From positions 1 to 48,775 of the forward strand of contig JANXTA010000092.1 of assembly GCA_025356395.1 (NCBI GenBank): a DNA stretch of 48,775 nt, in the 5' to 3' direction. Source of the DNA: Betaproteobacteria bacterium. Lineage in GTDB: Bacteria; Pseudomonadota; Gammaproteobacteria; Burkholderiales; Burkholderiaceae_D. The notes under the pieces were generated by a model that was not told the origin of the DNA, ran no database searches, and saw only the letters and a list, made by a program, of their open reading frames with translations. The translations under genes and the position numbers were made by a program. Of this stretch, positions 1 to 8,769 are shown piece by piece. Every line of letters starts with the position of its first letter. The first letter of the stretch is position 1.

Positions 1-657
1 GACCGCGTTGTAGAGGATCGGCAGCCACTCGACACCGATCGGCACGCGCCATTGCGAGCCCTCGAAGACCGCCGACGCGGCGACGATGAACGGGCAGGCG
101 AAGGCCATCATCCAGAAGGTCAGCACCAGCGTGTCCATGGCGATGCGCGCGCGGCTGTAGGCATGTGTGCCCCAGGCCCAGCAGAACGCCGCACACAGCA
201 TCAGGACGACGCCGAGCGGGTGCCCGATCAGCGCCGCCCAGTCGCCGGCGACCAGCAACGCGACGCCGGCGATCGCGCAGGCCACGCCGAACGCGACGCG
301 GCCATCGATCGGCACGCGATAGACGACGACTCCGATGAGCGCCGCCCACACCGGCATCGTGAAGCCGAGGATCGCCGCGCGGCCCGCAGGGAGCATGGTC
401 ATCGCGAAAGTGACGACCGCGTACCAGATGATGATGTTTGGGAACGCGAGCGCGACGATGCGCTTCGCCGCGCCACGCGGGATGCGCATCGAGACGCCGC
501 GCATCAGGAGGATCGCGCCGAGCAATGCCGTGCCCATCACGAGTCCGATGCTGCGGAACCAGAGGGGCGGCAACTGCGTCACGCCGATCTTCATGATTGA
601 CCAGTTCATGCCCCATGCCAGGGTGAGCAGTGCCATGAGTGAGAGCGAACGAAGCAC
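1..657 (-). CDS. EamA/DMT-family permease (partial, C-terminus outside window)
   Basis: Inner-membrane permease of the drug/metabolite transporter (EamA) superfamily; the substrate cannot be read from sequence. One open minus-strand frame runs off the left edge and gives the first 219 residues; family members are usually about 300. Hydrophobic helices alternate with short basic loops, and the segments [16 protein letters not shown] and [11 protein letters not shown] are typical of EamA repeats. I chose the GTG at 657 because AGGAA lies 9 bases before it. The ATG at 636 has no ribosome site and would trim the first helix. It is divergent from pyrF across a 146-base gap. Confidence 0.85.
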   Translation of the reverse strand, partial: MLRSLSLMALLTLAWGMNWSIMKIGVTQLPPLWFRSIGLVMGTALLGAILLMRGVSMRIPRGAAKRIVALAFPNIIIWYAVVTFAMTMLPAGRAAILGFTMPVWAALIGVVVYRVPIDGRVAFGVACAIAGVALLVAGDWAALIGHPLGVVLMLCAAFCWAWGTHAYSRARIAMDTLVLTFWMMAFACPFIVAASAVFEGSQWRVPIGVEWLPILYNAV

Positions 658-691
658 GGCGTCTGGTTCCTGGTGGATACGGTGGTCGATC

Positions 692-697
692 TATAAT
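692..697 (+). promoter_or_regulatory. Candidate -10 box (TATAAT) for pyrF
   Basis: A perfect TATAAT hexamer stands out in otherwise GC-rich DNA between the divergent EamA and pyrF starts. It lies 74 bases before the upstream pyrF start option and 107 before the chosen one. No good -35 box is seen at 16–18 bases, so the promoter call rests on the -10 alone. Confidence 0.3.
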
Positions 698-803
698 TCT
701 CGCTGATCCGGCAATCCGCTCCTTTGCGAGCATCCTGGCCGGGCCCCCCGAACGACGATGGAGATCGACCATGGATGGCTCATCCACGGGACGCGCAGGT
801 CAC

Positions 804-1625
804 ATGCCCTTCGTCGACCAGCTCACGCAGCGATGGGAGACGCGACGCACGCTGCTGTGTGTCGGACTCGACCCCGACCCCGCGCGTTTCCCGCCGCATC
901 TGCAGGGTCCCGAGGCGATCCTCGACTTCTGTCGTGCCATCGTCGATGCGACGCACGACCTCGTCTGTGCGTTCAAGCCGCAGATCGCCTACTTCGCCGC
1001 GCATCGGGCCGAGGACCAGCTCGAAGCGCTGATCGAACACATCCACGCGCGCCACCCCGAGGTCCCCGTGATCCTCGACGCGAAGCGCTGCGACATCGGC
1101 GCGACGTCGGACCAGTACGCTCGCGAGATCTTCGAGCGCTATCGCGCCGACGCGGTCACGCTGCAGCCTTATCAGGGCTTCGATGCGGTGGCGCCTTACC
1201 TCGCCTATCCGAACAAGGGCGCGATCATCGTGTGCCGCACGTCGAACGCAAGCGGCGACGAGTTGCAGGCCCTGCGCGTGTCGTCCGATCGCGGCGAGGA
1301 GCCGCTGTACGTGCATGTCGCGCGACTGGTCGCCGAACGCTGGAACAACAACGGCCAGTGCGGTCTCGTGGTCGGCGCGACCTATCCGAAGGAACTCGCG
1401 ACCGTGCGCGCCGCGGTGGGCGACCTGCCGATTCTGGTGCCGGGGATCGGGGCGCAGGGTGGGGATCTGGAGGCATCGGTCGCGGCGGGCGCGACTGCGG
1501 TGGGCGGCTTGATGGTCAGCTCGTCGCGGGCGGTGTTGTACGCGGGGAAGGACGAGGGCTTCGCGGAAGCGGCGAGGAAGGTCGCGATGGAGACACGGGA
1601 CGCGATCGAGGCCTGCAGGCGCTGA
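804..1625 (+). CDS. pyrF: Orotidine 5'-phosphate decarboxylase (PyrF, type 2)
   Basis: Cytosolic enzyme that decarboxylates OMP to UMP, the last step of pyrimidine synthesis. The 273-residue protein opens with the family N-terminus (VDQLTQRW … [10 protein letters not shown]). It carries the catalytic Asp-x-Lys-x-x-Asp motif as DAKRCDIG (D92, K94, D97). The late [10 protein letters not shown] phosphate loop and [13 protein letters not shown] segment fit the longer type 2 family. The start at 804 matches family length. An in-frame ATG at 771 has a better ribosome site (GGAG, 7 bases away) and would add 11 residues, so the true start is uncertain. It converges on the hydrolase gene with only 5 bases between the stops. 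Confidence 0.95.
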   Translation: MPFVDQLTQRWETRRTLLCVGLDPDPARFPPHLQGPEAILDFCRAIVDATHDLVCAFKPQIAYFAAHRAEDQLEALIEHIHARHPEVPVILDAKRCDIGATSDQYAREIFERYRADAVTLQPYQGFDAVAPYLAYPNKGAIIVCRTSNASGDELQALRVSSDRGEEPLYVHVARLVAERWNNNGQCGLVVGATYPKELATVRAAVGDLPILVPGIGAQGGDLEASVAAGATAVGGLMVSSSRAVLYAGKDEGFAEAARKVAMETRDAIEACRR

Positions 1626-1630
1626 TCGGC

Positions 1631-2533
1631 TCACGCAGCCAGGAACGGCTCCAGTTCCCTCAACACCAGCTCTGGCACCTCCTCCGGAATGAAATGCCCC
1701 GCTGGTAACGCCTTGCCACTCACCGTCGCCTCGCACTTCGCTTCCCAGTCGGCGATCGGATCGAACAGCCGGCCCACCACGCCACGCTCGCCCCACAACA
1801 CCAGCATCGGACAGCGCACCTTTGCGCCTGCCGCATCGCTCGTGCGGTCGTGAACGAGGTCAATGCCCGCCGACGCCCGATAGTCCTCGCAACTCGCATG
1901 CAGGCCTTCCGGCGTGGCCCAGGTCCGCTCGTACTCGGCGAGTGTCTCGGGCAGGTAATGCGACAACCCGCCACCACCCCAGCCTCCGAGGAAGGTCCGC
2001 AACAGCCGCGGCGTATCGCTGCCCAGCATCGTCTCGGGCAACGGCGCAGGCTGCGTTAGGAAGAACCAGTGCCAGTAAGCCTGCGCGAACGCGAAGTCGG
2101 TCCGGTCGTACATCGTCAGGGTCGGCGCGATGTCGATGACGCACAGCCTCGCAACCGCCTCCGGATGATCGAGCGCCAGTCGATGCGCGACGCGACCGCC
2201 GCGGTCATGGCCCACCACACCGAAGCGTGCGTGGCCGAGCGCGCGCATCACGCCGACCAGGTCGGCGGCCATCGCGCGCTTCGAATAATTCGCGTGATCG
2301 GCGGTGCCCGCGGGCTTCGAAGAGTCGCCGTAGCCGCGCAGGTCGGGACAGACCACGTGATGGCGCTTCGCCAGCCGCGCCGCCAGCCGGTGCCAGTTGA
2401 CGTGCGACTGCGGGAAGCCATGCAACAGCAGCAGCGGCGGCAACGTGTCGTCGCGACTCACCCGCGCGTGGATGCGGATGCCGTCGACGTCGAAATCGCG
2501 TTCGTCGAAGTCCTCGAAGCCCGGGATGTTCAT
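1631..2533 (-). CDS. Alpha/beta hydrolase (haloacetate dehalogenase/epoxide hydrolase type)
   Basis: Cytosolic alpha/beta-hydrolase-fold enzyme of 300 residues. It shows the oxyanion motif LLLHGFPQSHVNWHRLA, then DLRGYGDSSKP, and the nucleophile elbow VVGHDRGGRVAHRLALDHP. The nucleophile is Asp rather than Ser, as in haloacetate dehalogenases and epoxide hydrolases. A late Asp region and LPAGHFIPEEVP supply the expected His. Substrate is unknown; fluoroacetate/haloacetate dehalogenase is the usual annotation for this sequence type. The start at 2533 overlaps the pncC stop by an ATGA, which suggests translational coupling as last gene of the ribBA–thiL operon. Longer upstream reading would only run through pncC. 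Confidence 0.88.
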   Translation of the reverse strand: MNIPGFEDFDERDFDVDGIRIHARVSRDDTLPPLLLLHGFPQSHVNWHRLAARLAKRHHVVCPDLRGYGDSSKPAGTADHANYSKRAMAADLVGVMRALGHARFGVVGHDRGGRVAHRLALDHPEAVARLCVIDIAPTLTMYDRTDFAFAQAYWHWFFLTQPAPLPETMLGSDTPRLLRTFLGGWGGGGLSHYLPETLAEYERTWATPEGLHASCEDYRASAGIDLVHDRTSDAAGAKVRCPMLVLWGERGVVGRLFDPIADWEAKCEATVSGKALPAGHFIPEEVPELVLRELEPFLAA

Positions 2534-3039
2534 GGCTTCATCGGCTTCGAAGCCGCCAGCGATCGCAGCAAAAGGCCTCCGAGCGCATGGCGCACCGACT
2601 GCTCGCGGACCTCGGCCCGGTTGCCGGCGAAGTGCATCGTCTCGCTCTGCACGCCCTGCTCCATCTCGACCCACGCGAAGCAGACGGTGCCGACCGGCTT
2701 GTCCCGCGTGCCGCCACCTGGCCCCGCGACCCCCGTGATCGCGACGGCGAGCTGGGCACGGCTGCCGATCAGCGCGCCCTCGGCCATCGCGCGCGCGACG
2801 TCCTCGCTGACCGCCCCGTGGCTCTCGATCAGATCCGGCGCGATGTCGAGCATCTCGACTTTCGCGTGATTGGAATAGGTCACGAAGCCGCGCTCGAACC
2901 ACGCGGACGAGCCGGCGATATCGGTCATCGCCGCGGCCACCAGCCCGCCCGTGCACGACTCGGCGGTGGTGACCATGTAGTTGCGGGCGATCAGTTGCCG
3001 ACCGAGTTGATCGGCGAGACTGCGGATGACGTCGTTCAT
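2530..3039 (-). CDS. pncC: Nicotinamide-nucleotide amidohydrolase PncC (CinA C-terminal domain)
   Basis: Deamidates nicotinamide mononucleotide to nicotinate mononucleotide in NAD recycling. The 169 residues make up a stand-alone CinA C-terminal domain, with the family signature TTAESCTGGLVAAAMTDIAG near residues 23–43. It also has YSNHAKVEMLDI, GAVSEDVARAMAEGA and ITGVAGPGGGT. The competence-associated N-terminal domain is absent, as in E. coli PncC. The ATG at 3039 gives the usual ~165-residue length; no strong ribosome site is visible. It sits 40 bases after pgpA and overlaps the downstream hydrolase by 4 bases. Confidence 0.93.
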   Translation of the reverse strand: MNDVIRSLADQLGRQLIARNYMVTTAESCTGGLVAAAMTDIAGSSAWFERGFVTYSNHAKVEMLDIAPDLIESHGAVSEDVARAMAEGALIGSRAQLAVAITGVAGPGGGTRDKPVGTVCFAWVEMEQGVQSETMHFAGNRAEVREQSVRHALGGLLLRSLAASKPMKP

Positions 3040-3079
3040 GAGATGGCGATGGTGAGATGCGTTGCGACGCGAACCCGCG

Positions 3080-3586
3080 TCAATGGTCCATGACCCGCCC
3101 AACCACGCGGACCACGACGGCCATCGTCAGCAGGCTGTAGAAGGCGGCGATCAAATCGTCGCCCATGACCCCGAAGCCGGCCCAGGCGCCGCTCTTGAAG
3201 CGCCGCTCGAAATGGCGGATCGGGGGCGGCTTGACGATGTCGAACAAGCGGAACACGCCGAAGGCTACGAGCTGCCAGACCAGCCCCGCGGGCGTGAACA
3301 ACAGGACGAGCCAGATCGCGATGATCTCGTCCCACACCATGCAGCCCGCGTCCGCGACCCCGAGGTCGCGGCCGGTCTTCGTGCAGACCCAGCAGCCGAG
3401 CGTGAAGCCGACCACGAGGGCGATCGTCCAGCCCGCAGTCGCGAGCCAGGGCGCCATCAGCACGAAGGTGGCCCAGCCGAACAGCGTGCCGAAGGTGCCC
3501 GGTGCCCACGGCGGCATGCCGCTACCGAAGCCGAGCGCGATGAGATGCGCGGGATGCGAGAAGAGGAATCGGACAGTGGGTTTCAT
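3080..3586 (-). CDS. pgpA: Phosphatidylglycerophosphatase A
   Basis: Inner-membrane lipid phosphatase that removes phosphate from phosphatidylglycerol phosphate to make phosphatidylglycerol. The protein has 168 residues with several hydrophobic segments. Family motifs are visible: FGSGMPPWAPGTFGTL near the N-terminus, the acidic VWDEIIAIWLVLL, FRLFDIVKPPPI, and the terminal GDDLIAA. The start at 3586 overlaps the thiL stop through ATGA, the thiL–pgpA coupling common in proteobacteria. The open frame extends upstream only through thiL, so the internal ATG is the right start. Confidence 0.95.
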   Translation of the reverse strand: MKPTVRFLFSHPAHLIALGFGSGMPPWAPGTFGTLFGWATFVLMAPWLATAGWTIALVVGFTLGCWVCTKTGRDLGVADAGCMVWDEIIAIWLVLLFTPAGLVWQLVAFGVFRLFDIVKPPPIRHFERRFKSGAWAGFGVMGDDLIAAFYSLLTMAVVVRVVGRVMDH

Positions 3587-4536
3587 CGGAAGTGGTCGAA
3601 GCCTGCGAGCCACTCGGGCGCAACGGAACGCGAGTCTGCACCCTGCGTGGCGAGGACGCGCAATCCGCGGCGTTCGAGGATGGTGCCGATGCGGGTCACC
3701 GCGGAATCGCTGGTTCGGCCCGCGTGCTCCACGGCAGCGCGTTGCGACACCGGCGCCGTGAAGCACAGCTCGTAATCGTCGCCGCCCGCCAGCGCGAATC
3801 GCGCGCGAAGTTCCTCAGGCTCCGTGGCGAGTTCGCGTTGACACGGAATGGCATCAAGCCACAGTTCGGCACCGCAGTCCGAAGCCGCGAGCACGTGCCC
3901 GAGGTCCTGCGCGAGGCCGTCGGAGACGTCGATCGCCGCATGCGCGACAGCGACGAGGGCTTCGCCCAGGCGCAGTCTGGGGATCGGACGTTCGAGTTTG
4001 ACGCGCAGTGTGGTGGAGGCAGTTGTGCTTCGCTGCAACGCGAGCGCTGCACCGCCCAAGGTGCCCGATACCCAGACGTCGTCGCCGACGAGCGCGGCCG
4101 CCCTTCTCAAGGCCCGACCTTCGGGCACCTCACCGAACACTGTCACGCACAGGTTCAATGGCCCGCGGGTGGTGTCACCACCGACCAGTTCGCAGCCGAA
4201 CTCCGTGGCGCAGCCAAACAGGCCTTCGGCGAAAGCCGCGAGCCATGCCTCGTCGATCGCCGGCAATGCGATGGCGAGCGTGAAGGCGAGCGGCCGCGCG
4301 CCCATCGCCGCGAGGTCCGAGAGATTGACGGCCAGTGTCTTCCAGCCGAGCGAAGCCGGATCGACCTTCTCGAAGAAGTGGCGACCGGCCACCAGCATGT
4401 CGGTGGAGATCGCGAGCTCGTGGCCCGCCCGCGGCGCGAGCAACGCGCAGTCGTCGCCGATGCCGAGCCGCGCCCGGTGATGCAGCCGCTTCGCGGGCTT
4501 CTCGAAATAACGCGCGATCAGCTCGAACTCGGTCAT
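3583..4536 (-). CDS. thiL: Thiamine-monophosphate kinase
   Basis: ATP-dependent kinase that converts thiamine monophosphate to the coenzyme thiamine pyrophosphate. The 317-residue length is typical. Landmarks are FELIARYF at the N-terminus, GIGDDCALL (metal and ATP binding), STDMLVAGRHFF, NLSDLAAMGARP, GGDTTRGPL, and DVSDGLAQDLGHVL with GGDDYELCFT later on. Starts at the ATG at 4536, 28 bases after the preceding secreted-protein gene; a small GCCGAC/GTCGGC hairpin lies in that gap. Overlaps pgpA by 4 bases. Confidence 0.96.
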   Translation of the reverse strand: MTEFELIARYFEKPAKRLHHRARLGIGDDCALLAPRAGHELAISTDMLVAGRHFFEKVDPASLGWKTLAVNLSDLAAMGARPLAFTLAIALPAIDEAWLAAFAEGLFGCATEFGCELVGGDTTRGPLNLCVTVFGEVPEGRALRRAAALVGDDVWVSGTLGGAALALQRSTTASTTLRVKLERPIPRLRLGEALVAVAHAAIDVSDGLAQDLGHVLAASDCGAELWLDAIPCQRELATEPEELRARFALAGGDDYELCFTAPVSQRAAVEHAGRTSDSAVTRIGTILERRGLRVLATQGADSRSVAPEWLAGFDHFR

Positions 4537-4564
4537 GCCGGTCGAGCCGACGAGGTCGGCGACG

Positions 4565-4987
4565 TCAGATGGACGCGAACGAGAAGCGGGTGGTCGACGT
4601 GCTGGTCACGACGCCGTTGTCGCGCAGCTCGGTCGTCGTGCTGGCGCCGTCGGCCGTCGCATCGATCTGCACGGTCAGCTTCATCATGACCCGATCGAAC
4701 ACGCCGCCTTCGATGGTGGCCGTATCGCCGCGATGGACGATCAGGCGCGGCTTCATCAGCGTCTGGCCCGAACGCAGATCGACGATGGCACCTTCGACGA
4801 CGAACATGCCTTCACGATCCTTCAAATGGCTGGGTGCCTCGGCCGCCGCGAGCGGGCGCACCGACAGCGAAGCGACCGGCTGCGCATCCGCCCAGTCGGC
4901 CTCCGACGATGGGGATTCGGCAGCTTGCGCCATCGCCGTCGAACCCACGAACAAGGCCCAGCCCCAAGTCATCACGCTCCGCTTCAT
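4565..4987 (-). CDS. Exported protein of unknown function in the nusB–thiL operon
   Basis: I do not recognise this family. The 140 residues begin with a clear Sec signal peptide (MKRSVMTWGWALFVGSTAMAQA, cut expected after AQA near residue 20). A Ser/Ala-rich stretch follows, then a compact beta-rich part containing FVVEGAIVDLRSGQTLMKPRL and a Thr/Ser-rich tail. No Cys follows the signal, so it is not a lipoprotein; periplasm is most likely. GGAG stands 6 bases before the ATG at 4987, and an ATG two codons earlier (4993) is also possible. It lies between nusB and thiL in the same direction with short gaps, so it is probably co-transcribed with them. Confidence 0.75.
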   Translation of the reverse strand: MKRSVMTWGWALFVGSTAMAQAAESPSSEADWADAQPVASLSVRPLAAAEAPSHLKDREGMFVVEGAIVDLRSGQTLMKPRLIVHRGDTATIEGGVFDRVMMKLTVQIDATADGASTTTELRDNGVVTSTSTTRFSFASI

Positions 4988-5031
4988 GTCCATCTCCGCT
5001 CCGGTAGAGAAACCAAGACTGTTGCGCGCGA

Positions 5032-5547
5032 TCAGCGCGAGCGGCGCGCCGTGCTCTCGTCGGGTCGCAGGTCGACCCCGAGCTTGTCGAGGACGCCGTT
5101 GACGTACTTGAAGCCGTCGGTGCCGCCGAACGACTTGGCGACCTCGACCGCCTCGTTGATTACGACGCGATAGGGGATCTCGACGTGATGCGCGAGTTCG
5201 TAGGCGCCGATCAGCAGTACGCCGTGTTCGACCGGCGACAGCTCGACGATCGGTCGATCGAGGTAAGGCGAGATCGCCGCGCGCAGCGGCGTCACTTCGC
5301 GGATCGCGCCGTGGAGCAGCGCGCCGTAGTGCTCGGCATCGGCTTTCTCGAAGCCCGGCGTCTCGCGGATGTGCGCGTCGATCGCGCCGGCGTTCTCGTT
5401 GCCGGCGTCACGCGACAGCAGCCATTCGTAGAGCCCCTGCAGCGCGAATTCGCGCGAGCGGCGGCGTGCGCTCTTGGGCGGCCCTTTGCGGACGGCAGGC
5501 TTGGCCGCGTCGGATGCGGCATCGGTTGGATGATTCGTTGCGTTCAC
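5032..5547 (-). CDS. nusB: Transcription antitermination factor NusB
   Basis: RNA-binding helical protein that, with NusE (S10), binds boxA in rRNA leaders. The 171 residues have a disordered Lys/Ala/Pro-rich N-terminus, then the NusB fold starting at [19 protein letters not shown]. Later come [16 protein letters not shown] and [18 protein letters not shown] with [10 protein letters not shown], all family signatures. I start at the GTG at 5547, which has AAGGA 11 bases before it. Reading further upstream would overlap ribH by over 80 bases. ribH–nusB adjacency is classical. Confidence 0.94.
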   Translation of the reverse strand: MNATNHPTDAASDAAKPAVRKGPPKSARRRSREFALQGLYEWLLSRDAGNENAGAIDAHIRETPGFEKADAEHYGALLHGAIREVTPLRAAISPYLDRPIVELSPVEHGVLLIGAYELAHHVEIPYRVVINEAVEVAKSFGGTDGFKYVNGVLDKLGVDLRPDESTARRSR

Positions 5548-5569
5548 TGAAGCGTGCTTCCTTGATGAG

Positions 5570-6061
5570 TCACTGCGGCTCTTCGTCGTCGTCGGTTGCG
5601 AGGTCTTCGAGACGGCTCGCGAGGTTGGCCATCTCGACCGCCGCACCGGCCGCATCGCGGCCCTTGCTCTCGGCGCGAGCGTCGGCCTGAGCCTCGTCCT
5701 CGGTGGTCAGCACGCCGTTCGCGACGGGGATGTCGAAGCCGAGCGCGACCTTCGAGATGCCGGCCGCACTCTCGTTCGACACCAGCTCGAAATGATAAGT
5801 GTCGCCGCGGATCACCGCCCCGAGGGCGATCAATGCGTCAAACTGCTGCGACTCGGCCATCTTCTGCAGCGCGAACGGGATCTCGAGCGCGCCGGGCACG
5901 GTCGCGATCAAGATGTCCTCGGCCGACACACCGAGCGCCAGTAGCTCGGTGACGCAGGCCTTGCGCAGCACGAGACAGACCGGCTCGTTGAAGCGGGACT
6001 GGACGATGCCGATGCGCAGATCGGCACCGGCCATATCGGGAAGCAGAGTTTCAACGGTCAT
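5570..6061 (-). CDS. ribH: 6,7-dimethyl-8-ribityllumazine synthase
   Basis: Condenses 5-amino-6-ribitylamino-uracil with dihydroxybutanone phosphate, the penultimate step to riboflavin; family members assemble into icosahedral or decameric shells. The 163 residues include [46 protein letters not shown] (with the catalytic His) and [15 protein letters not shown]. An extra acidic tail (DDDEEP) follows the core. The start at 6061 gives the standard N-terminus; an upstream ATG at 6112 lacks family support. It lies 37 bases after ribBA and 22 before nusB. Confidence 0.95.
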   Translation of the reverse strand: MTVETLLPDMAGADLRIGIVQSRFNEPVCLVLRKACVTELLALGVSAEDILIATVPGALEIPFALQKMAESQQFDALIALGAVIRGDTYHFELVSNESAAGISKVALGFDIPVANGVLTTEDEAQADARAESKGRDAAGAAVEMANLASRLEDLATDDDEEPQ

Positions 6062-6098
6062 CGATGGCGATCTGGAGAATGAATGGGCGGCTACGACA

Positions 6099-7265
6099 TC
6101 AGGGATCGACATAGCCGGCGACGCGCAGGTCGTAGCCCGTCATCGACGGCATCTTGCGCGGCTTGGCCAGCAGGCGCATCCGGCCCACGCCCAGGTCGCG
6201 CAGGATCTGCGCGCCGATGCCGTAGGTCCGCAGGTCCATCTTGCGTTCGACACTCTTCTCAAGGCAGGCACCGGTGCGGTCGACTTCGGCGAGCGACGCG
6301 AACTGTCCGAACAGGCCGTCGGCCGACTCGTTGCAGTTGAGCAAGACGACGACGCCGGCCTCGGCCTTCGCGATCGCCTCGAGGGCGCGGGCCACGGTCC
6401 ACGAGTGCGTCGACGTGCCGCCGTCGATCAAGTCGAGCAGCGACGTGGGCTCGTGGACACGCACCAGCGTCTCGCGCTCGGGATCGATCGCGCCGTGCGT
6501 CAGCGCGAGGTGCGCCGCACCGCTCGGCAAGTCGCGATAGGCGATCGCGCGCAGTGGCCCGTGCGCCGTCTCCACGTCGCGTTCGGCAACGCGCTCGATG
6601 AGGCTCTCGTTGGCCGAGCGGTAGTGGATCAGGTCGGCGATGGTTCCGATCTTCAGGCCATGTTCCTGCGCGAAGACCATCAGGTCGGGCAGGCGCGCCA
6701 TCGTGCCGTCGTCCTTCAGGATCTCGCAGATCACCGAAGCGGGCGCCATACCGGCCATGCGTGCCAGGTCACAACCGGCTTCCGTGTGTCCGGCGCGCAT
6801 CAGCACTCCGCCGGCCTCGGCGCGGATCGGGAAGATGTGTCCGGGCTGCACGATGTCCGACGGCTTTGCGTCCTTCGCGACGGCGGCCTGGATGGTGCGC
6901 GCGCGATCTGCCGCCGAGATGCCGGTGGTCACGCCTGCGGCGGCCTCGATCGACATCGTGAACTTGGTGCCGTAGCGGGTGCCGTTGGCGGCGGTCATCA
7001 GCGGCAGGTTGAGCTGTCGGCAACGGTCTTCGGTGAGCGTCAGGCAGATCAGGCCGCGGCCATAACGCGCCATGAAGTTGATCGCTTCGGGCGTGACGAA
7101 TTCGGCGGCCAGCACCAGGTCGCCCTCGTTCTCACGATCTTCCTCGTCGACCAGGATCACCATGCGACCGGCTGCAAGTTCGGCGACGATCTCGGGTACC
7201 GGCGAAATGGTGGTCGTGTGGGGCGTGGCGGTGCTGGCGGAATAGGGAGCGACGACTGTGAGCAT
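6099..7265 (-). CDS. ribBA: 3,4-dihydroxy-2-butanone 4-phosphate synthase fused to a degenerate GTP cyclohydrolase II domain
   Basis: The N-terminal domain (about residues 15–220) is a full RibB, which makes dihydroxybutanone phosphate from ribulose 5-phosphate. It has [18 protein letters not shown] (Mg site), [19 protein letters not shown] and [16 protein letters not shown]. The C-terminal domain aligns with RibA but lacks its zinc cysteines: where RibA has Cys-x10-Cys-x-Cys this protein reads [18 protein letters not shown]. The catalytic RQEGRG-type loop is also missing, so only RibB activity is expected. Fusions of this kind are widespread in proteobacteria. The ATG at 7265 follows GGAGG by 5 bases. 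First gene of the downstream operon. Confidence 0.94.
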   Translation of the reverse strand: MLTVVAPYSASTATPHTTTISPVPEIVAELAAGRMVILVDEEDRENEGDLVLAAEFVTPEAINFMARYGRGLICLTLTEDRCRQLNLPLMTAANGTRYGTKFTMSIEAAAGVTTGISAADRARTIQAAVAKDAKPSDIVQPGHIFPIRAEAGGVLMRAGHTEAGCDLARMAGMAPASVICEILKDDGTMARLPDLMVFAQEHGLKIGTIADLIHYRSANESLIERVAERDVETAHGPLRAIAYRDLPSGAAHLALTHGAIDPERETLVRVHEPTSLLDLIDGGTSTHSWTVARALEAIAKAEAGVVVLLNCNESADGLFGQFASLAEVDRTGACLEKSVERKMDLRTYGIGAQILRDLGVGRMRLLAKPRKMPSMTGYDLRVAGYVDP

Positions 7266-7391
7266 GGGAGCCTCCGGCGCAGGAGCGACCCGCGGGGAGC
7301 GCGGGCGCAAAGAGTTCTATTCTAGGCGCTCGACCGGTCCGCGGCACTTCAGCGCCACCGGCCGCCCTATCACGCTCTCCAAGGAACACGG

Positions 7392-8741
7392 ATGTCCACA
7401 TCGGTCTTCGACTCGCTGCTGTTGCGCGACATGTTCGGCACCCCCGCGATGCGCGCGATCTTCGACGAACGGGCCTTCATCGCGCGCTGCGTCGACGTCG
7501 AGACGGCCCTGGCCCGCGCCGAAGCGCGCGCCGGCCTGATTCCGAGCGAAGCCGCGACGCGGATCACCGCGTCGGCCGACCCGACGACCTTCGACTACGA
7601 AGCGCTGCGGGTCGAGACCGAGATCGTCGGCTACCCGATCCTGGCGATGGTCCGGCAGCTCTCGGCACAATGCGGCGAGCCCGGTCGCTACGTCCACTGG
7701 GGTGCGACGACGCAGGACATCATGGACAGCGCGACGATGCTTCAGTGCAAGGCCGCGCTGGCCCTCGTCGGGTCGCAACTGGACGACGTGCGCGCGGCGC
7801 TCGCCGAGCTGGCCGAGCGGTACGCGACCACGGTCACGGCCGGTCGGACCCACCTGCAGCACGCGCTGCCGGTGACCTTCGGCTTTCGCTGCGCGGTCTG
7901 GCTGTCGGCGCTCGATCGTCATGCCGAACGGCTCGAACAGGTATGCGCCCGCGCCCTCCTCGTCCAGTTCGGCGGCGCCGCCGGCACCATGGCCTCTCTG
8001 GGCGACGCGAAGAACGGCATCGCGGTGCGCGGCTTTCTGGCCGAGGAACTCGGACTCACGGACCCCGGCATCACCTGGCACGTCGCGCGCGACGGTCCGA
8101 ACGAGATCGTCTCGCTGCTCGCGGCGATCGGCGCGTCGCTCGGCAAGATCGCCGTCGACGTGATGACGATGGCGTCGTCCGAATTCGGCGAGGTCGCCGA
8201 GCCGTTCGTGCCCGGTCGCGGCGGCAGTTCGACGATGCCGCAGAAGCGCAACCCGATCTCGAGCGAACTGATTTTCGCGGCAGCGAAGATGCTGCGCGAG
8301 CGCGCGTCGCTGATGCTGGACGCGATGCTGACCGACTTCGAGCGCGCCACCGGTCCCTGGCATCTCGAATGGAGCGCGTTGCCTGAGGCGTTCCTGCTCG
8401 CGGCGAGCGGCCTGCATCAGTCGGCGTTCCTGCTGCGCGGACTCGATGTCGACACCGACCGCATGAAGCACAACCTCGACCTCACCGGCGGCCTGATCGT
8501 GGCCGAGGCGGTGATGATGGGACTGGCGCCGGAGATCGGCCGTCAGGAGGCGCACGACGTCGTTTACGACGCCTGTCGCGAAGCGATCGAGCAGCGGGTC
8601 ACGCTGTTCGAAGCGCTGATGAAGCATCAGCCGATCGTCGAACGCCTCGGTGAAGCCCGACTGCGCGAACTGACCGATCCGGCCAACTATCTCGGCGGCG
8701 CGGCGGTGATGGCGCGCGAAGTGGCCACCCGCAAGCGCTGA
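7392..8741 (+). CDS. Fumarase/aspartase-superfamily lyase, PcaB-like (3-carboxy-cis,cis-muconate cycloisomerase)
   Basis: A 449-residue member of the superfamily that includes adenylosuccinate lyase and PcaB. It shows the three conserved regions: YVHWGATTQDIMDSA, TAGRTHLQHALPVTFGF, and the signature loop GSSTMPQKRNPISSE near residue 280. Length, the N-terminal MFGTPAMRAIFDE and the loop favour PcaB, which cycloisomerises carboxymuconate in protocatechuate breakdown. The pcaF and pcaDC genes 12 kb downstream make that reading more likely. Adenylosuccinate lyase is less likely because the N-terminus differs, but PcaB and other lyases of this clan are hard to separate by eye. It is divergent from ribBA across 126 bases. 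Confidence 0.85.
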   Translation: MSTSVFDSLLLRDMFGTPAMRAIFDERAFIARCVDVETALARAEARAGLIPSEAATRITASADPTTFDYEALRVETEIVGYPILAMVRQLSAQCGEPGRYVHWGATTQDIMDSATMLQCKAALALVGSQLDDVRAALAELAERYATTVTAGRTHLQHALPVTFGFRCAVWLSALDRHAERLEQVCARALLVQFGGAAGTMASLGDAKNGIAVRGFLAEELGLTDPGITWHVARDGPNEIVSLLAAIGASLGKIAVDVMTMASSEFGEVAEPFVPGRGGSSTMPQKRNPISSELIFAAAKMLRERASLMLDAMLTDFERATGPWHLEWSALPEAFLLAASGLHQSAFLLRGLDVDTDRMKHNLDLTGGLIVAEAVMMGLAPEIGRQEAHDVVYDACREAIEQRVTLFEALMKHQPIVERLGEARLRELTDPANYLGGAAVMAREVATRKR

Positions 8742-8769
8742 AAGTCGTGCGCAGCCGCGTGCCGGAAAT

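Noticed and set aside
4546-4560. GCCGAC/GTCGGC hairpin as a terminator before thiL
   Set aside because: The stem is 6 bp with a 3-base loop and no U-run, and the genes on both sides appear to be one operon.
7319-7324. TAGAAT as a ribBA promoter -10 box on the minus strand
   Set aside because: Five of six positions fit but no -35 is seen at the right spacing, so it is not strong enough to list.
7266-7391. FMN riboswitch before ribBA
   Set aside because: I looked for the conserved FMN aptamer segments in this gap and before ribD (26353–26427) and did not recognise them; both gaps are also short for a full element.
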